A stretch of 64,000 nt of DNA. Source: Pleodorina starrii. Its lineage: Eukaryota; Chlorophyta; Chlorophyceae; Chlamydomonadales; Volvocaceae. Shown here one piece after another: positions 1 to 10,419 of the stretch. Made by a program: the position numbers and the translations under genes. The stretch's first letter is position 1. Each line of letters begins with the position of its first letter. The notes beneath the pieces are model-generated. The model saw nothing but the letters and a program-made list of their open reading frames with translations, had not been told where the DNA came from and ran no database searches. The stretch spans positions 1,176,501 through 1,240,500 of the forward strand of contig BRXU01000012.1 of assembly GCA_030267565.1 (NCBI GenBank), given 5' to 3'.

Positions 1-3000
1 CGCAGGCCTGATGGACCGGGGCAATGCCGCCCTGAACTTCACGTCGGGACTGTTGCGGCGACCGAACGCAGCGGGAGGGGCCGCCAACCGGCAAGCAGCC
101 CTGCAGCCCCGGACAGCCGCCATGCGGGTACGTCCGTCCGTCCTGCCTTCGTGGGTTCATCCATCCGTTCCTCCGCCCATGCGTCCGTCCGTCATCTGAT
201 CCATTCCTCTGTCAATCCGTGCTTCGGCTGCCGCCCCAACGCACCGCGCACGCACCCGCTTGCGCATCTGCGCGCGTTTGCCCTTTTTTTGCTACGCAAT
301 GAGCCCCCCAATGGCGCCGCGCGCACGCATGGGGCCGTTGGGCGGCCATGCGCACACACCCTTGAACGGACTCACCCCACAAGAGGCGACCCCGCACCGT
401 ACCTTCCGGCCACCGGACCCACCCCATCCCCTGAACTACCCTTGGCCATCCCCACCAGCCAACCTTGGATAGGCATTGGTGCTTAATAGGCCGGAATGAG
501 ACATCAGCTGACATTCAATCCCTTGATGCGCTGTGAAGCCAAACATTCGCCTAGCTCTGAGGTCCACCCCTCACCCACCCACCCACCCACGCACACAGCG
601 GCTGGACAGCCACTTCCACGGCGGCCGCTTGGGTGGCGGCAGCGCCGCCGCTGCTGCTGGTTCTGCCGTACTGGACGACCCACTGGACGCCCTGGACGGC
701 GTGTCGGCGCGCGTGTCAACCTCGGTGGCGAATGTCGTACGTACGACAGCCATGCGCGATCGCACTGCGCGCATTGCCTCCAAGGACAAGAGTGACCGGG
801 CGACTGTGGAGCAAGCCATTGATCCGCGCACGCGCATGGTGGGATGGAGGGAGAGGGGATGGGGCCGGATCAGGGGGGTTAGAAAAGTCCCACAGGGCAG
901 GCTGGCTGGCAGGCTGGCTGGGGGCGGGGAGGCTGAGGGGGTGTGGTCGGGTTGTCGCAGGGAGGCGTTGGGGTTGGTTTTGTAGGAGCGGTGTGTGCGT
1001 CTGTGTGTATTTGTATTACACCTCGACGAGGTGTCGAGGAGTTGTTAGAGGAATTGTTACCTGTTGGATTTCGTTACCTGTTGGGTTTCGAGGACAGCTT
1101 TTTACTCAGGCGGCATGCGATGGCTCCAGCCGCGCTTCAGTATACAACGTCCGCACAGGATTCCCTGTTTCGTTCTTGCATTACACTCTTCAGCCCCTCC
1201 CTCCCGCCGCCGGCCCCTCGCTGCGGTTTCATCTTACTTCCTCCAGCCCCCACCTCCCCTTCCTCCACCTCCTCAACCCCCCTCACTCCCTTGCAGGTGC
1301 TGTTCAAGATGCTTAACCGCGGGTTGTTCAGCGAGATCAACGGCTGCGTGTCCACGGGCAAGGAGGCCAATGTGTATCACGCCACGGGGGCGGAGGGGCG
1401 GGACATGGCCATCAAGATTTATAAGACGTCAATCCTGGTGTTCAAGGATCGGGACAGGTGCGGTACGGTACGGCACGCTGCCGTACTGGGGGATGAGTGG
1501 CACGGATCGGATCGGGTCGGGTCGGTTTCCAGGCACAGTACCGCTCTGACAGCGAGGTGGGTGCTGCCTAGAGGTGACTAGACCTGACTGCTTCCCGACC
1601 ACGGGAAGCATTTATACCCTGACGTACCCTGAGGTCAGCTTGCCACTGCACCTTCTCTCCCGCTCACCCTCTCGCTCCGTCCTCCCTATCCATTCCCTGA
1701 ATCAGTCGCCGTCAATTGCTGGCTGTGTGACTCCATTCGCGCCGGCTCCCCAGCCGCTCCTCCCTCTAGGGCTGTCACTCTCAACGTACCCCTCCTGCCT
1801 CCCTGCCTCCCTCCCTCGTGTGTTCGTCGTGTGCCATGCAGCGAGGTTGCCGATCCCAACGCGGCAGCCTTACCTTCCTCACTGCCTTCCGCCCCCGCCC
1901 TCACCCCCGCCCATTCTTGCATAACAACACTCTTCACCCCCCCTCCTCCGCCCTCCTACCGCCCCGCCCCGCCCCTCCCAGGTACGTCTCGGGCGACTTT
2001 CGCTTCCGCAACGGCTACTGCCGCTCCAACCCTCGCAAGATGGTCAAGATGTGGGCGGAGAAGGAGATGCGCAACCTGATGCGGCTGCGCAGCGCCGGCA
2101 TCAACTGCCCGGCTCCGCTGCAGCTGCGGCTACACGTGCTCGTGATGGAGTTCATCGGGGAGGACGGAGTGGCGGCGCCGCGGCTGCGCGACGCGGGGCT
2201 GCCGCTGCAGCGGCTGCGGACGGCCTACACGGAGATGCTGCTGGTGCTCCGAAACCTGTTTCAGAAGTGCAGGCTGGTGCACGCGGACCTGTCCGAATAC
2301 AACATATTGTACCATAAGGTGGGGAGGGGACAGGGGAGGGGAGGGGAACGGGGAGGGGAACGGGGAGGGGGGGAGGGGAGGGGGGAAGGGAAGATGCCCG
2401 GGAGGTGGGTTGGAGGTGCAAGGGAGGGGAGGATACGGACAATGTTGTGGTTCAGAGCAGTGCTGGCGTTGTTGTTGTGATTGTGTGGGCGGGCTGCGAA
2501 GTTCGCTGCCGTTTGCGAACTTGGGGTATAGAGCACACACACCCATACGCCAGCAGCTTGAACTGCAACGGACGGGGTGCGCACTGTAAGGCTTCCTGGC
2601 GAGTCGTGTCGAACAAACTCGTTGCTGGTCGAGGTGAGTCATACGGCTGTGTCCTTACCCGGTTCTGCGCACTAGCCGACCCTCGCTTGTGGTGCAAGTT
2701 ATGGGCGCATCCATCTCTATGCACACGCCGTACGTATCTGGGCTGTCTGAACCACCACATGACGGCGGCCTTCGAAGTTGCGGCCACATCAAGCATCCCA
2801 TTTGCACTGGCGTTTGCGACGTGCGAGGCGGTTTGTTTCCCCGTCTGCCCGCGCACTACGAAGCACCAGGACATCCCTTCTCCCTGCGAGCCACACTGCT
2901 GCCAGCTGCACACACAGCGCTGGGGGCCCCCCGGTGCTGAAGGACGCACTGACGTTGACCGGCTGTAAACGAATTCGGGAAGTGTTGGGAGGCGCTCCAG

Positions 3001-4702
3001 TAGGGTGCTGCAATGCCCCGACAGGGCCGACCCTGGACTGGACTGTCGTGGGTGACATGGGTGCAGCAAGGACTCCAGGGACGGCAGATATGCGGTCTTT
3101 CGAGGTGTTACGTAAATAGCCTCCCTGCTGCTGCGAAGCATTTGTGCACATTTACGGTACCACATTGCTCTCTCCTCTGCCCTTCCCTCTTTCCCCTTCT
3201 TTCACTCCCTGACCCCGCCTCCCCGCTTTCCTTCCCTCCAGGGCGAGCTGTACATTATCGACGTGAGCCAGTCGGTGGATCTGGACCACCCCAAGGCGCT
3301 GGACTTTCTGCGGGAGGACTGCAAGCACGTCAACGACTACTTTCGGAGGGCCGGTGTGGCGACGCTGAGCGTGCGGGAGACGTTTGACTTCGTGGTGGAC
3401 CCCGCCATCAACGACGACAATGTGGATCAGGCGCTGGAGAGGCTCAGAGAGCTGGCGGCCAGGTGAGCGGGGGATGGGGAGTAGGGGGCGGGGTAGGGGC
3501 GCAGGAGGTGGTGATGGGGCTGAGAGGGCGGGGCGAGGGGATTAGGGGTTGAGATGGAGGGGATGGGGCGGTAAAGAGAGGGGGATGCAAAGAAGACGAA
3601 ACCCCAGCGGAAGAGCGGAGGCGTCGTTGACGGACGGACCCAGCCGTATTTACCATGGGGGAGGCTGGGGCGAGAGGGAGGGAGGGAGGGAGGGACAGAC
3701 GGCGGGATCTGGGGGGAGACGGTTATGGAAGAGAGGGACGCGGAAGGACGATTGGGTTGGTGCGTGGCCTGATTTGCTTTGTATGCAAGTGGGGGCGTGG
3801 GCTTGACCGCTTGTAGTTGACCAGAAAGGTACTGTATGGCCGCTAGTGCTGTGGAGTTGCGAACATGCGCCGTACGTATCTGGGCTGTCTGAACCACCAA
3901 ATGACGGCGGCCTTTGAAGTTGCGGCCACATCAAGCATTCAAGTTGCACTGGTGTTTGCGACGTGCGAGGCGGTTTGTTTCCCCGTCTGCCTGCGCACTA
4001 CAAAACACCTCAGGCCAGCCCCGCACCCGCACCCATTAACCTACGATGTCCCTGCGCTGCCCTGTCACGCTCCTCGGTCCCCGCAGCCGGCCCATCGACG
4101 TGGCTCCCGAGGAGGAGGTGGCGGAGGCTGTGTTCCACCAGGCCTTCATCCCGCGCCGCCTGGAGGAAGTGGTCAACTTTGAGCGAGACCACGAGCGACT
4201 GCAGCGCGGCGGCAAGGACACGGAGGGCATCTACTACACCACCATTACCGGCATGAAGCAGGACGGATCGGGGGCGCGCGCGCAGCCGGCGGTGCTGCAG
4301 GCGTCGGCGGCGGCAGAGGGGAGTCGCGAGGAGGAGGAGGAGGCTGGACGCAGCGGCGTTGGGAAGACGGCGGCGGAGCGGGGGGTGGATGCTGGCGCGT
4401 CGAGTGGTGCGGCAGCGGAGGAGGTGGAGGGGGAGCGAAGGACGGAGGACGCAGGGGCGGGGGCGCGGGACGCCGATTCGGATGAGGAGGAGGAGGATGA
4501 CGAGGGCGAGGAGTCGGGTGCTGGGGAGGGCGAGGGCCAGGAGGTTGAGGGCGAAGGTGGGGGCGGGGGTGACAAGGACGCGGAGCGCGCTGCTCGCAAG
4601 GCGCACAAGAAGGCGATCAAGGAGGCGAACCGGGAGAAGCGGAAGAACAAGGTGCCCAAGCACGTCAAGAAGGCCAAGACCAAGGGCAGCAAGAATAAGT
4701 AG
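1..4702 (+). CDS. RIOK1: RIO1-family atypical protein kinase, 5'-partial
   Basis: RIO1 kinases/ATPases act in late cytoplasmic 40S ribosome maturation. Exons: <1-127, 599-838, 1297-1457, 1982-2318, 3242-3462, 4087-4702; all phases agree and introns are GT-AG. The segment before the kinase fold reads DPRTRM then VLFKMLNRG, as in RIO1. Visible motifs: flexible loop [11 protein letters not shown], lysine in MAIKIYK, hinge VMEFIGEDG, catalytic loop VHADLSEYN, and metal-binding aspartate in [15 protein letters not shown]. The last exon holds the conserved [15 protein letters not shown] and [13 protein letters not shown] blocks, then a long acidic run and a lysine-rich tail, the usual RIO1 ending. 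About 565 residues lie in the window. Exon 1 seems to begin after an AG at 4-5, so the true start is upstream. A TGTAA signal lies near 4785. RIO2 is excluded by the STGKEANVY and LSEYN motifs. Confidence 0.95.
2726..2867 (+). repeat. 142-bp intronic repeat, copy 1 (RIO1 intron 4)
   Basis: This copy matches 3868-4009 over 142 bp with no indel and about nine mismatches. It lies wholly in the intron 2319-3241. A stem can form from GTGCGAGGC near 2821 with GCCCGCGCAC near 2847, with one mismatch. It may be a duplicated intron-hosted RNA or a small dispersed repeat. Confidence 0.85.
3868..4009 (+). repeat. 142-bp intronic repeat, copy 2 (RIO1 intron 5)
   Basis: This is the second copy of the element at 2726-2867, in the next intron (3463-4086), same orientation, offset 1142 bp. 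Here the 3' stem pairs better: GTGCGAGGC with GCCTGCGCAC leaves one bulged base. TACAAA follows the stem, and ACATCA sits mid-element. That layout resembles the hinge and ACA box of an H/ACA RNA, but this is only inference. Confidence 0.85.
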
Positions 4703-6048
4703 GGACGGTTATTTTTTATGCCGGCGGGGCCGCGGGGGGGGGCGCGTGGCAGAGAGAGGGATGGCGGATAGTCTCCGGGGGCTGTGTAAGTCCTTTGCCT
4801 GTCGCAAGGTTGGCGGCGTTGGCAACAGGTGCGTGCGGGGGATGACACCGCCGGGATTTCGGCCAACATCTCTTGCGTTGCACACTAGGTCCCCGGTGGG
4901 GTCGCGAGTATGGCTGTGGTCGCGACGAGCCGAGTGGGAGCCGAGAGTAGAAACCAACCGTGTGCTGCGATTTGTTTGTGCCTATTCGTGGTAGGTCATT
5001 TGGGATGTATTGTGGGTGTTGGGGTCCTGACCACCAGTCTTTCCAAAGCTCCAGACCCTCAAGCGCGAGCGGGTCGGTCACGTCGTTTGTTGTGCGACGC
5101 GGCGGCGGCTGGCGGGACGTTGGTTGGCTGGACAAGAGGGACATGGGTGGATGCCGGGTGGGTGGGTGGGTGGGCGGCGAGCTGCAACAGCGGGACGAGT
5201 GGGATGCCGCAAACCGTATATGAGAGGGCGGCAGCACGCTTGCCACCGGCTTCATAGAGGACGGACACAGTCATGGCTCGCTGCCATTGGAATGAACGAG
5301 TCGGATTACAGCAGATCCAGATCCAGATCCAGAGGTACCGTACCTGCGACTTATGCGACGAACTGGCGATAGTCTTATAGCTCTAGTCGCACGGCGAGGC
5401 ACGGCGAGTGCGTGACCCACTGACCCTGGCTTCTGAGATTCGCGGTGTCGAATGAGCGCATGTGGGCGACAGGTTTGCTGGAGCCCCGAGGGAATCCCCG
5501 AGGGGATCCTCGAGGGGAAATTGTTAATCGAGCATCGCTCCTCAGGTCCTCATCTTTTGCGTGTTTGGTGTGCACAGCATCGTCGCATGTTCCGACATGT
5601 CCGGTGTGCGCACACGCGGCATCCCTCCCCACCGTGAGAAGTGGATCTACCGTAGCCAGCCAGCCAGCCCGATACATGAACACGCGTCCGCGCAAAAGAA
5701 GCAACAGTGTTCCGCACAGGCGGCCTGAAACCGCCAAGGCTCCAGTCGAGGGCTGCCCGTCAGCGGCCGTTGACCGTTGTTCCCGCCACGCCCACGCGCC
5801 CACGTCACCTCTAGCGTCCCGATCCCTGCACTGTATGTACTGACTCCATCAGACATCCTCTTGCCGTGGCTGGACTACGGTCCCCTCCTGCAGCCCCCTC
5901 CTGCACCGCGTCCTGCAGCCCCTTCCACATCTAACGACAACCTTGTGGAAAACTTGTGGAAAACTAAGCTTACGCCCACCAAAGCTGTCCCCACCCGACC
6001 CGCACACGCACACGCACGGGCCGGCCAGGCTACAGCGTTTTGAACAGC
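4703..6048. other. Convergent intergenic region, RIO1 and makorin 3' ends
   Basis: It holds the RIO1 3' UTR (TGTAA near 4785) and the downstream part of the makorin gene. I see short GGTGGGTGGG-type runs near 5155-5175, a short AGATCC tandem near 5313-5332, and a CGAGGGG-rich palindromic patch near 5488-5518. No supported coding region: the open frames are GC-driven. Confidence 0.6.
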
Positions 6049-9000
6049 TCAACGCCGGCGGCCCAGCAGCTGCTGCGCCCGGGGCGTGTCGAAGAACGCC
6101 GACAGCCGCACAGGTACCACCACGCGCACGTCGCCGTCGGCGTCGCCCACTCGCCGCAGCACCGGTTCCTGTGCCGCCGCCGCAGAGGAGGAAGCGCCGA
6201 AAGGTGGCCGCCCGATCAATGAGGGCCAAGCCGGGTGAACAAGAGGCGTTTTTAAAGAAGAGGCCCGTTTTCGCGACTCACCTATCCAGGATACGGGCCA
6301 GGCCAGGCCGTGCCCCGAAGGCAGCCGGTCGGCGTTTTTGGCCCTGCCATGGCGATCAATTTCGGCTCTCGTTTTAAAGCAATCAAACAAAGGTCCGTGT
6401 ACCAATAGCCCCTGATGCCCCACCCTTGCGCCCAACCAACTAAGCCGTCGCCCTGCCCAAGTTGATATGGTAGCTCCCTTCCTTCTCCCCTTCTCTCCGG
6501 CCGATGCCGCCGCTACCGCCCGCTGAACAAACCGCTCCCCGCGCACTCCCCTGGCTTCGGCTTCGTTTCATACAACCCTAGCCACTCCCAAACACCCCAA
6601 GCCATCCCCTCCCCTCCCCTTCCCTCGCCCAACCCCACCCAACCCAACCCCTTCCCTCTCCCCCTCCCTCTCCCCACCCCCCTCACCTCCATCCGCCCAT
6701 CCCGGTACATGTGCCTGTAGAAGCAGCTCGTAGAGAAGGGACAAGATCCCTCACCGAAGTCAAAGTGCTTGCAGTCAATGTCCGCCAGCCTCCGCCGGTA
6801 CGCCGCCACGATGGCCGCCTTCTCCTCGCCGCTGGCGGGCCACACCAGGGAGGGTGTCACGAAGGTGCAGGCCGCGCGGCACAGCGGGCAGGCGCGCACG
6901 GCGGTGTCGGTGGCCAGCGAGGCGTCCTGGGTGCGACTGCGCCAGGAGCGGATGCAGGCCAGACAGAAGGCGTGGTCGCAGCCGGACAGCAGGCCGAAGC
7001 GGCGCTCGGACACGCTGCGGGGGGTGGGGGTCGGGGGAGGTGTGTGTGTGTGGGGGGGGCGGAGGTGGGGGTTGTCCACGGAAAGGCCACAGCCCGTGTA
7101 GACGGTAGGTTAGAGCGTCGGTGACCGAAATATTTACCATCTGCACGAGAACAGCGTACACCCCCCGCCTCCGTCCCTCCATTGCGGTAACCCCAGACAC
7201 CCCGCCCGCCCCCCACCTGGGTTTGTCCATGACGGGCTCCAGGCAGATCCCGCACTCCACCCCGGCGCTGTGCAGTCGGGCCTCCAGCCGCGCGTGACGC
7301 AGCCGGCAGGTGGCACGGTGCTCTTCAGCCGCATCGACGTTGTGAGGATGGATCCGGAACTTGTGGCAGATCTGGGGTGTTGCAAATCCGGATCGGGTCA
7401 TCGGGTCGTTGCCCGCCAGATCGCGACCCATTCCGGCGCAATCCGACGAATGGGGGCGCAGCGGACCGAGCGATCGACCGAGTGTCCAACCGGCATGGAT
7501 AGACGGGCGGGCGGGCGGGCGGGTGCAAGGGGCGGGTAGGCGGAGGCATTTGGAGACGGTTTATGGTAGTTGAGGCGGTTGATGGTACGGTAGTAGGGGG
7601 CTATTTATAGAGGCAGCTGCAGCAGGTAGTTCGGGCCCGCAGGCGGGACCGGGGGCAGACATAAGGCCAGACATAAGGCGCATGCACATACACACATACA
7701 TACACACACCCGCCTGCTCATTGCGGCCTACCTTCCGGTTCGACCAACCCAACGGACCGCACACGCGCACATACACACACATCCAAGCGCCCCAAGCGCC
7801 CACCTCGCACTCCGTCCCGTGCACCAGAGGGCAGTCCGCCTCGGCGCACCGCCCGTGCAGCGCAAAGCTGGGGCACAGCTCCACCACCGCTGAACCCGCC
7901 GGAGCCGGAGCCGGAGCCGCCGTACCATCTGCCATGCCGCCCGCCGCCGCCTCCCAGGGGTGCTGCGCCGCCGCCCAACGGGACGAGGGCGCCGGGTCCC
8001 CGGACGCACCGCTGCCGCCGCCCCGGGGCCCCGTCACCGACGTCCTCCCGCCGCCGCCGCCGCCGCAGCGCGCCGCAGTGCGCGCCGCCGCCGCCTGCTC
8101 CTGCTCCAACCCCACATCGTCATCCACCATAACCAGTCCTTCGCTACCGCCGCCGTCATCGTTGTCGTACTCCCCCTCGCCGCCGTCGGTGCCATTCTCT
8201 TCTTCGTTTTCGAGGGCTGAACTGCCGCTGCCGGATGCTCCAGGCTGTGCTGCCGCAGCTGACGGCTGTCGCCGCTGCGGCTGCTGCTGCTGCTGCCGTG
8301 ACTGTTGGTGTTGCCCTGGGTTGCTGCCCGACGCTGCCCCCCCAGTCGCATTGGCGGACTTCCACCAGTCCGGCCGTTTATGGTCGTACCGGCAACGGTC
8401 GCCGTACACACAGTAGCCGGCCAGATAGTACCTGCATACCTTCATTTGCCACGTCGGGGAGGAGGGGGCGGCGAGGGCGAGGGGTTCGAGGAGTTCAGAT
8501 TTCCGACAAGAGGTTTGGGAGGTTTGGGACAGGTCGTTGGCAGTTGGCCGTTATTGGTTGACCGTGGGCGGGTCCACGCCTACGTGCCGGCGCCTCGACC
8601 CAGGCCCAAACGGCCGGGCACACACTTGCCCATGTCGACCGAACCACCGACCCAGACGTCCACCGACCCACCGACCCGGACGCGGCACCCTATCGCACCA
8701 CCTCCTGGTGCGCCATCCGAAGGCCCGCGGGAAGCTCAGACCACGTATTGCTGTACCCCGGGGGGCTTCCGGGCGCTCACCTGCACAGCCCCGGCCCTCC
8801 CCTGCCCCCAGCCCCGCCTCCCTGCCTGCCCGCACATCACCAGACCCCGTTTAGCCGGCCCCGTGCCTTCTCCCCAGTGCCGTATCGCTGCCGCACACAG
8901 TACCAGGTTTGGCAGGTCCGTGAGGTCGTGTGAGAAGGCACACTCCGATCCGAAGCGGCACACTCCCGACATATGGTACTTGCACAGCACCTGGGACCTG

Positions 9001-9764
9001 CGGATGGGGGGGAAGGGCAGACCGGCGGTGGGATAAAAAATGATACCGCAGCGGAGACGGAGACGGCGGCGGGGGCAGGTCAGCAGGATCAAATGCGACA
9101 GTGATGTGCTGGGGGGATGGCGCCCGGATGCGTTGATGGTGGAAGGGGAGCTAAAATGAGAACCGCGGCGGAAGGACGGGGAGGCTGGAGGGGGAGGACG
9201 ATACGATGATGGTGGGAGACCTAGTTACGAGACGCGGTGGGAGTGTGGGTGTGTGTGACCGGATACCGGTGGGGCGAACCCGGGAGAGGCACCGCTGTCG
9301 GTGGCACCCTGGAGGTGCCGAGGGAGGTGCACCCAGGATGGTAAGGATGGATCAACGACCAAACCACCCCGAGCGTGGGGAGGGCTTTTTCTACCGCTCG
9401 TGGTTGGTTACTCTTAACGGTTAGGTCTCGCTTTCGCTTAACTCATATGGAAAGGGAAGAAGAGAGTGGCGTGGGTTGGGTGGGCGGGTGGGTTCAGCGC
9501 CCCCCCTTGGGCCGCTGAAGGGGGCGGGGGTGGTCTTCGCCCCCGAGCCAGCTGGTTGATGCTTTCGGACGGCGGCGGGTTCGAGCGGGGCAAGATGGGT
9601 CAGGTGACGAGGTGCTGCGTGGGGCTGCGGATCTGCATGCTGTATATAGGTCGTTGTTCGAGTTTGGGGTTGCGCTATGCACCCCCACACCCCCCATCCA
9701 TGTAACACACGCACATACACACTGTTGGCGCGTGAGGGTGACGGACGCACTTAGAATCCGACAT
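6049..9764 (-). CDS. MKRN: Makorin-type RING finger and C3H zinc-finger protein (putative E3 ubiquitin ligase, RNA-binding)
   Basis: Makorins are RNA-binding ubiquitin ligases. Exons in transcript order: 9764-9751, 8997-8904, 8439-7804, 7371-7217, 7014-6687, 6168-6049; phases agree, giving 448 aa. Order of domains: C3H1 (LCKYHMSGVCRFGSECAFSH), C3H2 (VCRYYLAGYCVYGDRCRYDH), a low-complexity linker rich in Gln, Gly and acidic residues, C3H3 (LCPSFALHGRCAEADCPLVH), a makorin-type Cys-His stretch (ICHKFRIHPHNVDAAEEHRATC), a C3HC4 RING (CGICLEPV, then GCDHAFCLACIRSWRS, then CPLCRAAC), and C3H4 (SCPFSTSCFYRHMYRDG). The first coding exon is only 14 nt. I chose it because it is the only ATG with a donor (GTGCGT) that restores phase into the first finger. 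The last 39 residues match no domain I know. This finger order is specific to makorins. Confidence 0.92.
7163..7193 (+). repeat. Short dispersed intronic motif, copy d (diverged)
   Basis: CCGCCTCCGTCCCTCCATTG then CGGTAACC, in the makorin intron 7015-7216, antisense to the gene. It has lost several positions relative to copies a-c. Confidence 0.5.
9032..9069 (-). repeat. Short dispersed intronic motif, copy c
   Basis: On the minus strand CCGCCGTCTCCGTCTCCGCT, GCGGTATCATTTTTTATC, in makorin intron 1 about 35 nt before the 3' splice site, in gene sense. Confidence 0.7.
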
Positions 9765-10419
9765 TGCCTCTCTCGTGACGCCGTTCAGCAGCAGTCTAGC
9801 AGGAGCTCGGATCGCTGTTGCGCTCTCAGCGCGGCGAGGTCGGCCCGGATTGACCTCCCGGAGGTGTGTTGACGCGGGGCCGGGGAGCTCGCGCCGTCCC
9901 TGGGGTTGGTGGAGAGAGACAACCTTCGCTAGAGAATGCACAGCTTGGTGTATTTCTTAATGTAAAGAGAAGAACTTTAAAGTAATATCGATATAATGCA
10001 GTTCTGCCTGTTTGGCGCCCCTTCGGGACGCCTTTCCTTGGGGTGTCGCGACCGATTGCCCCCGGCTTAAACCGACATGGCAGGCCCCACGGTGTCGCCT
10101 GACAACAATCGATAGAACACTTGAGTTATGAGTCAATCTATTAGACGTATGGTTAATTGTTGGTTATTTACCAAGTAACACCCTTGACTTAGCGCGGGAG
10201 CGAGAGCCGAGAGCAGAGAGGAGACGGCCCACCCTGGAGTTCTGGCCGCCGAATTTTGCTGTCCCGTTTCCATCGAGTTTCTCTTTTTCGGCGTAGTTGC
10301 CTCTAGGTGCGTTCCTGCTGCCTCTATTCTGCATTATATATGAGGTTACAGCTTAGGACGCCGTTTTTACTTTCGGTGCATCCTGTCCTCGGTGCTGCAG
10401 ATTAAAAGAGCAAGTAAGG
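9765..10419. promoter_or_regulatory. Divergent promoter region, makorin (-) and RPL21 (+)
   Basis: The two start codons are 655 bp apart. The stretch 9950-10190 is clearly poorer in GC than the flanks. A TATATAT run at 10335-10341 lies about 80 bp before the RPL21 ATG and fits a TATA box for that gene. No other site can be named. Confidence 0.55.

Noticed and set aside
3549..3806. Open frames in RIO1 intron 5 as coding exons
   Set aside because: They interrupt conserved RIO1 sequence and have no homology; the flanking splice phases agree without them.
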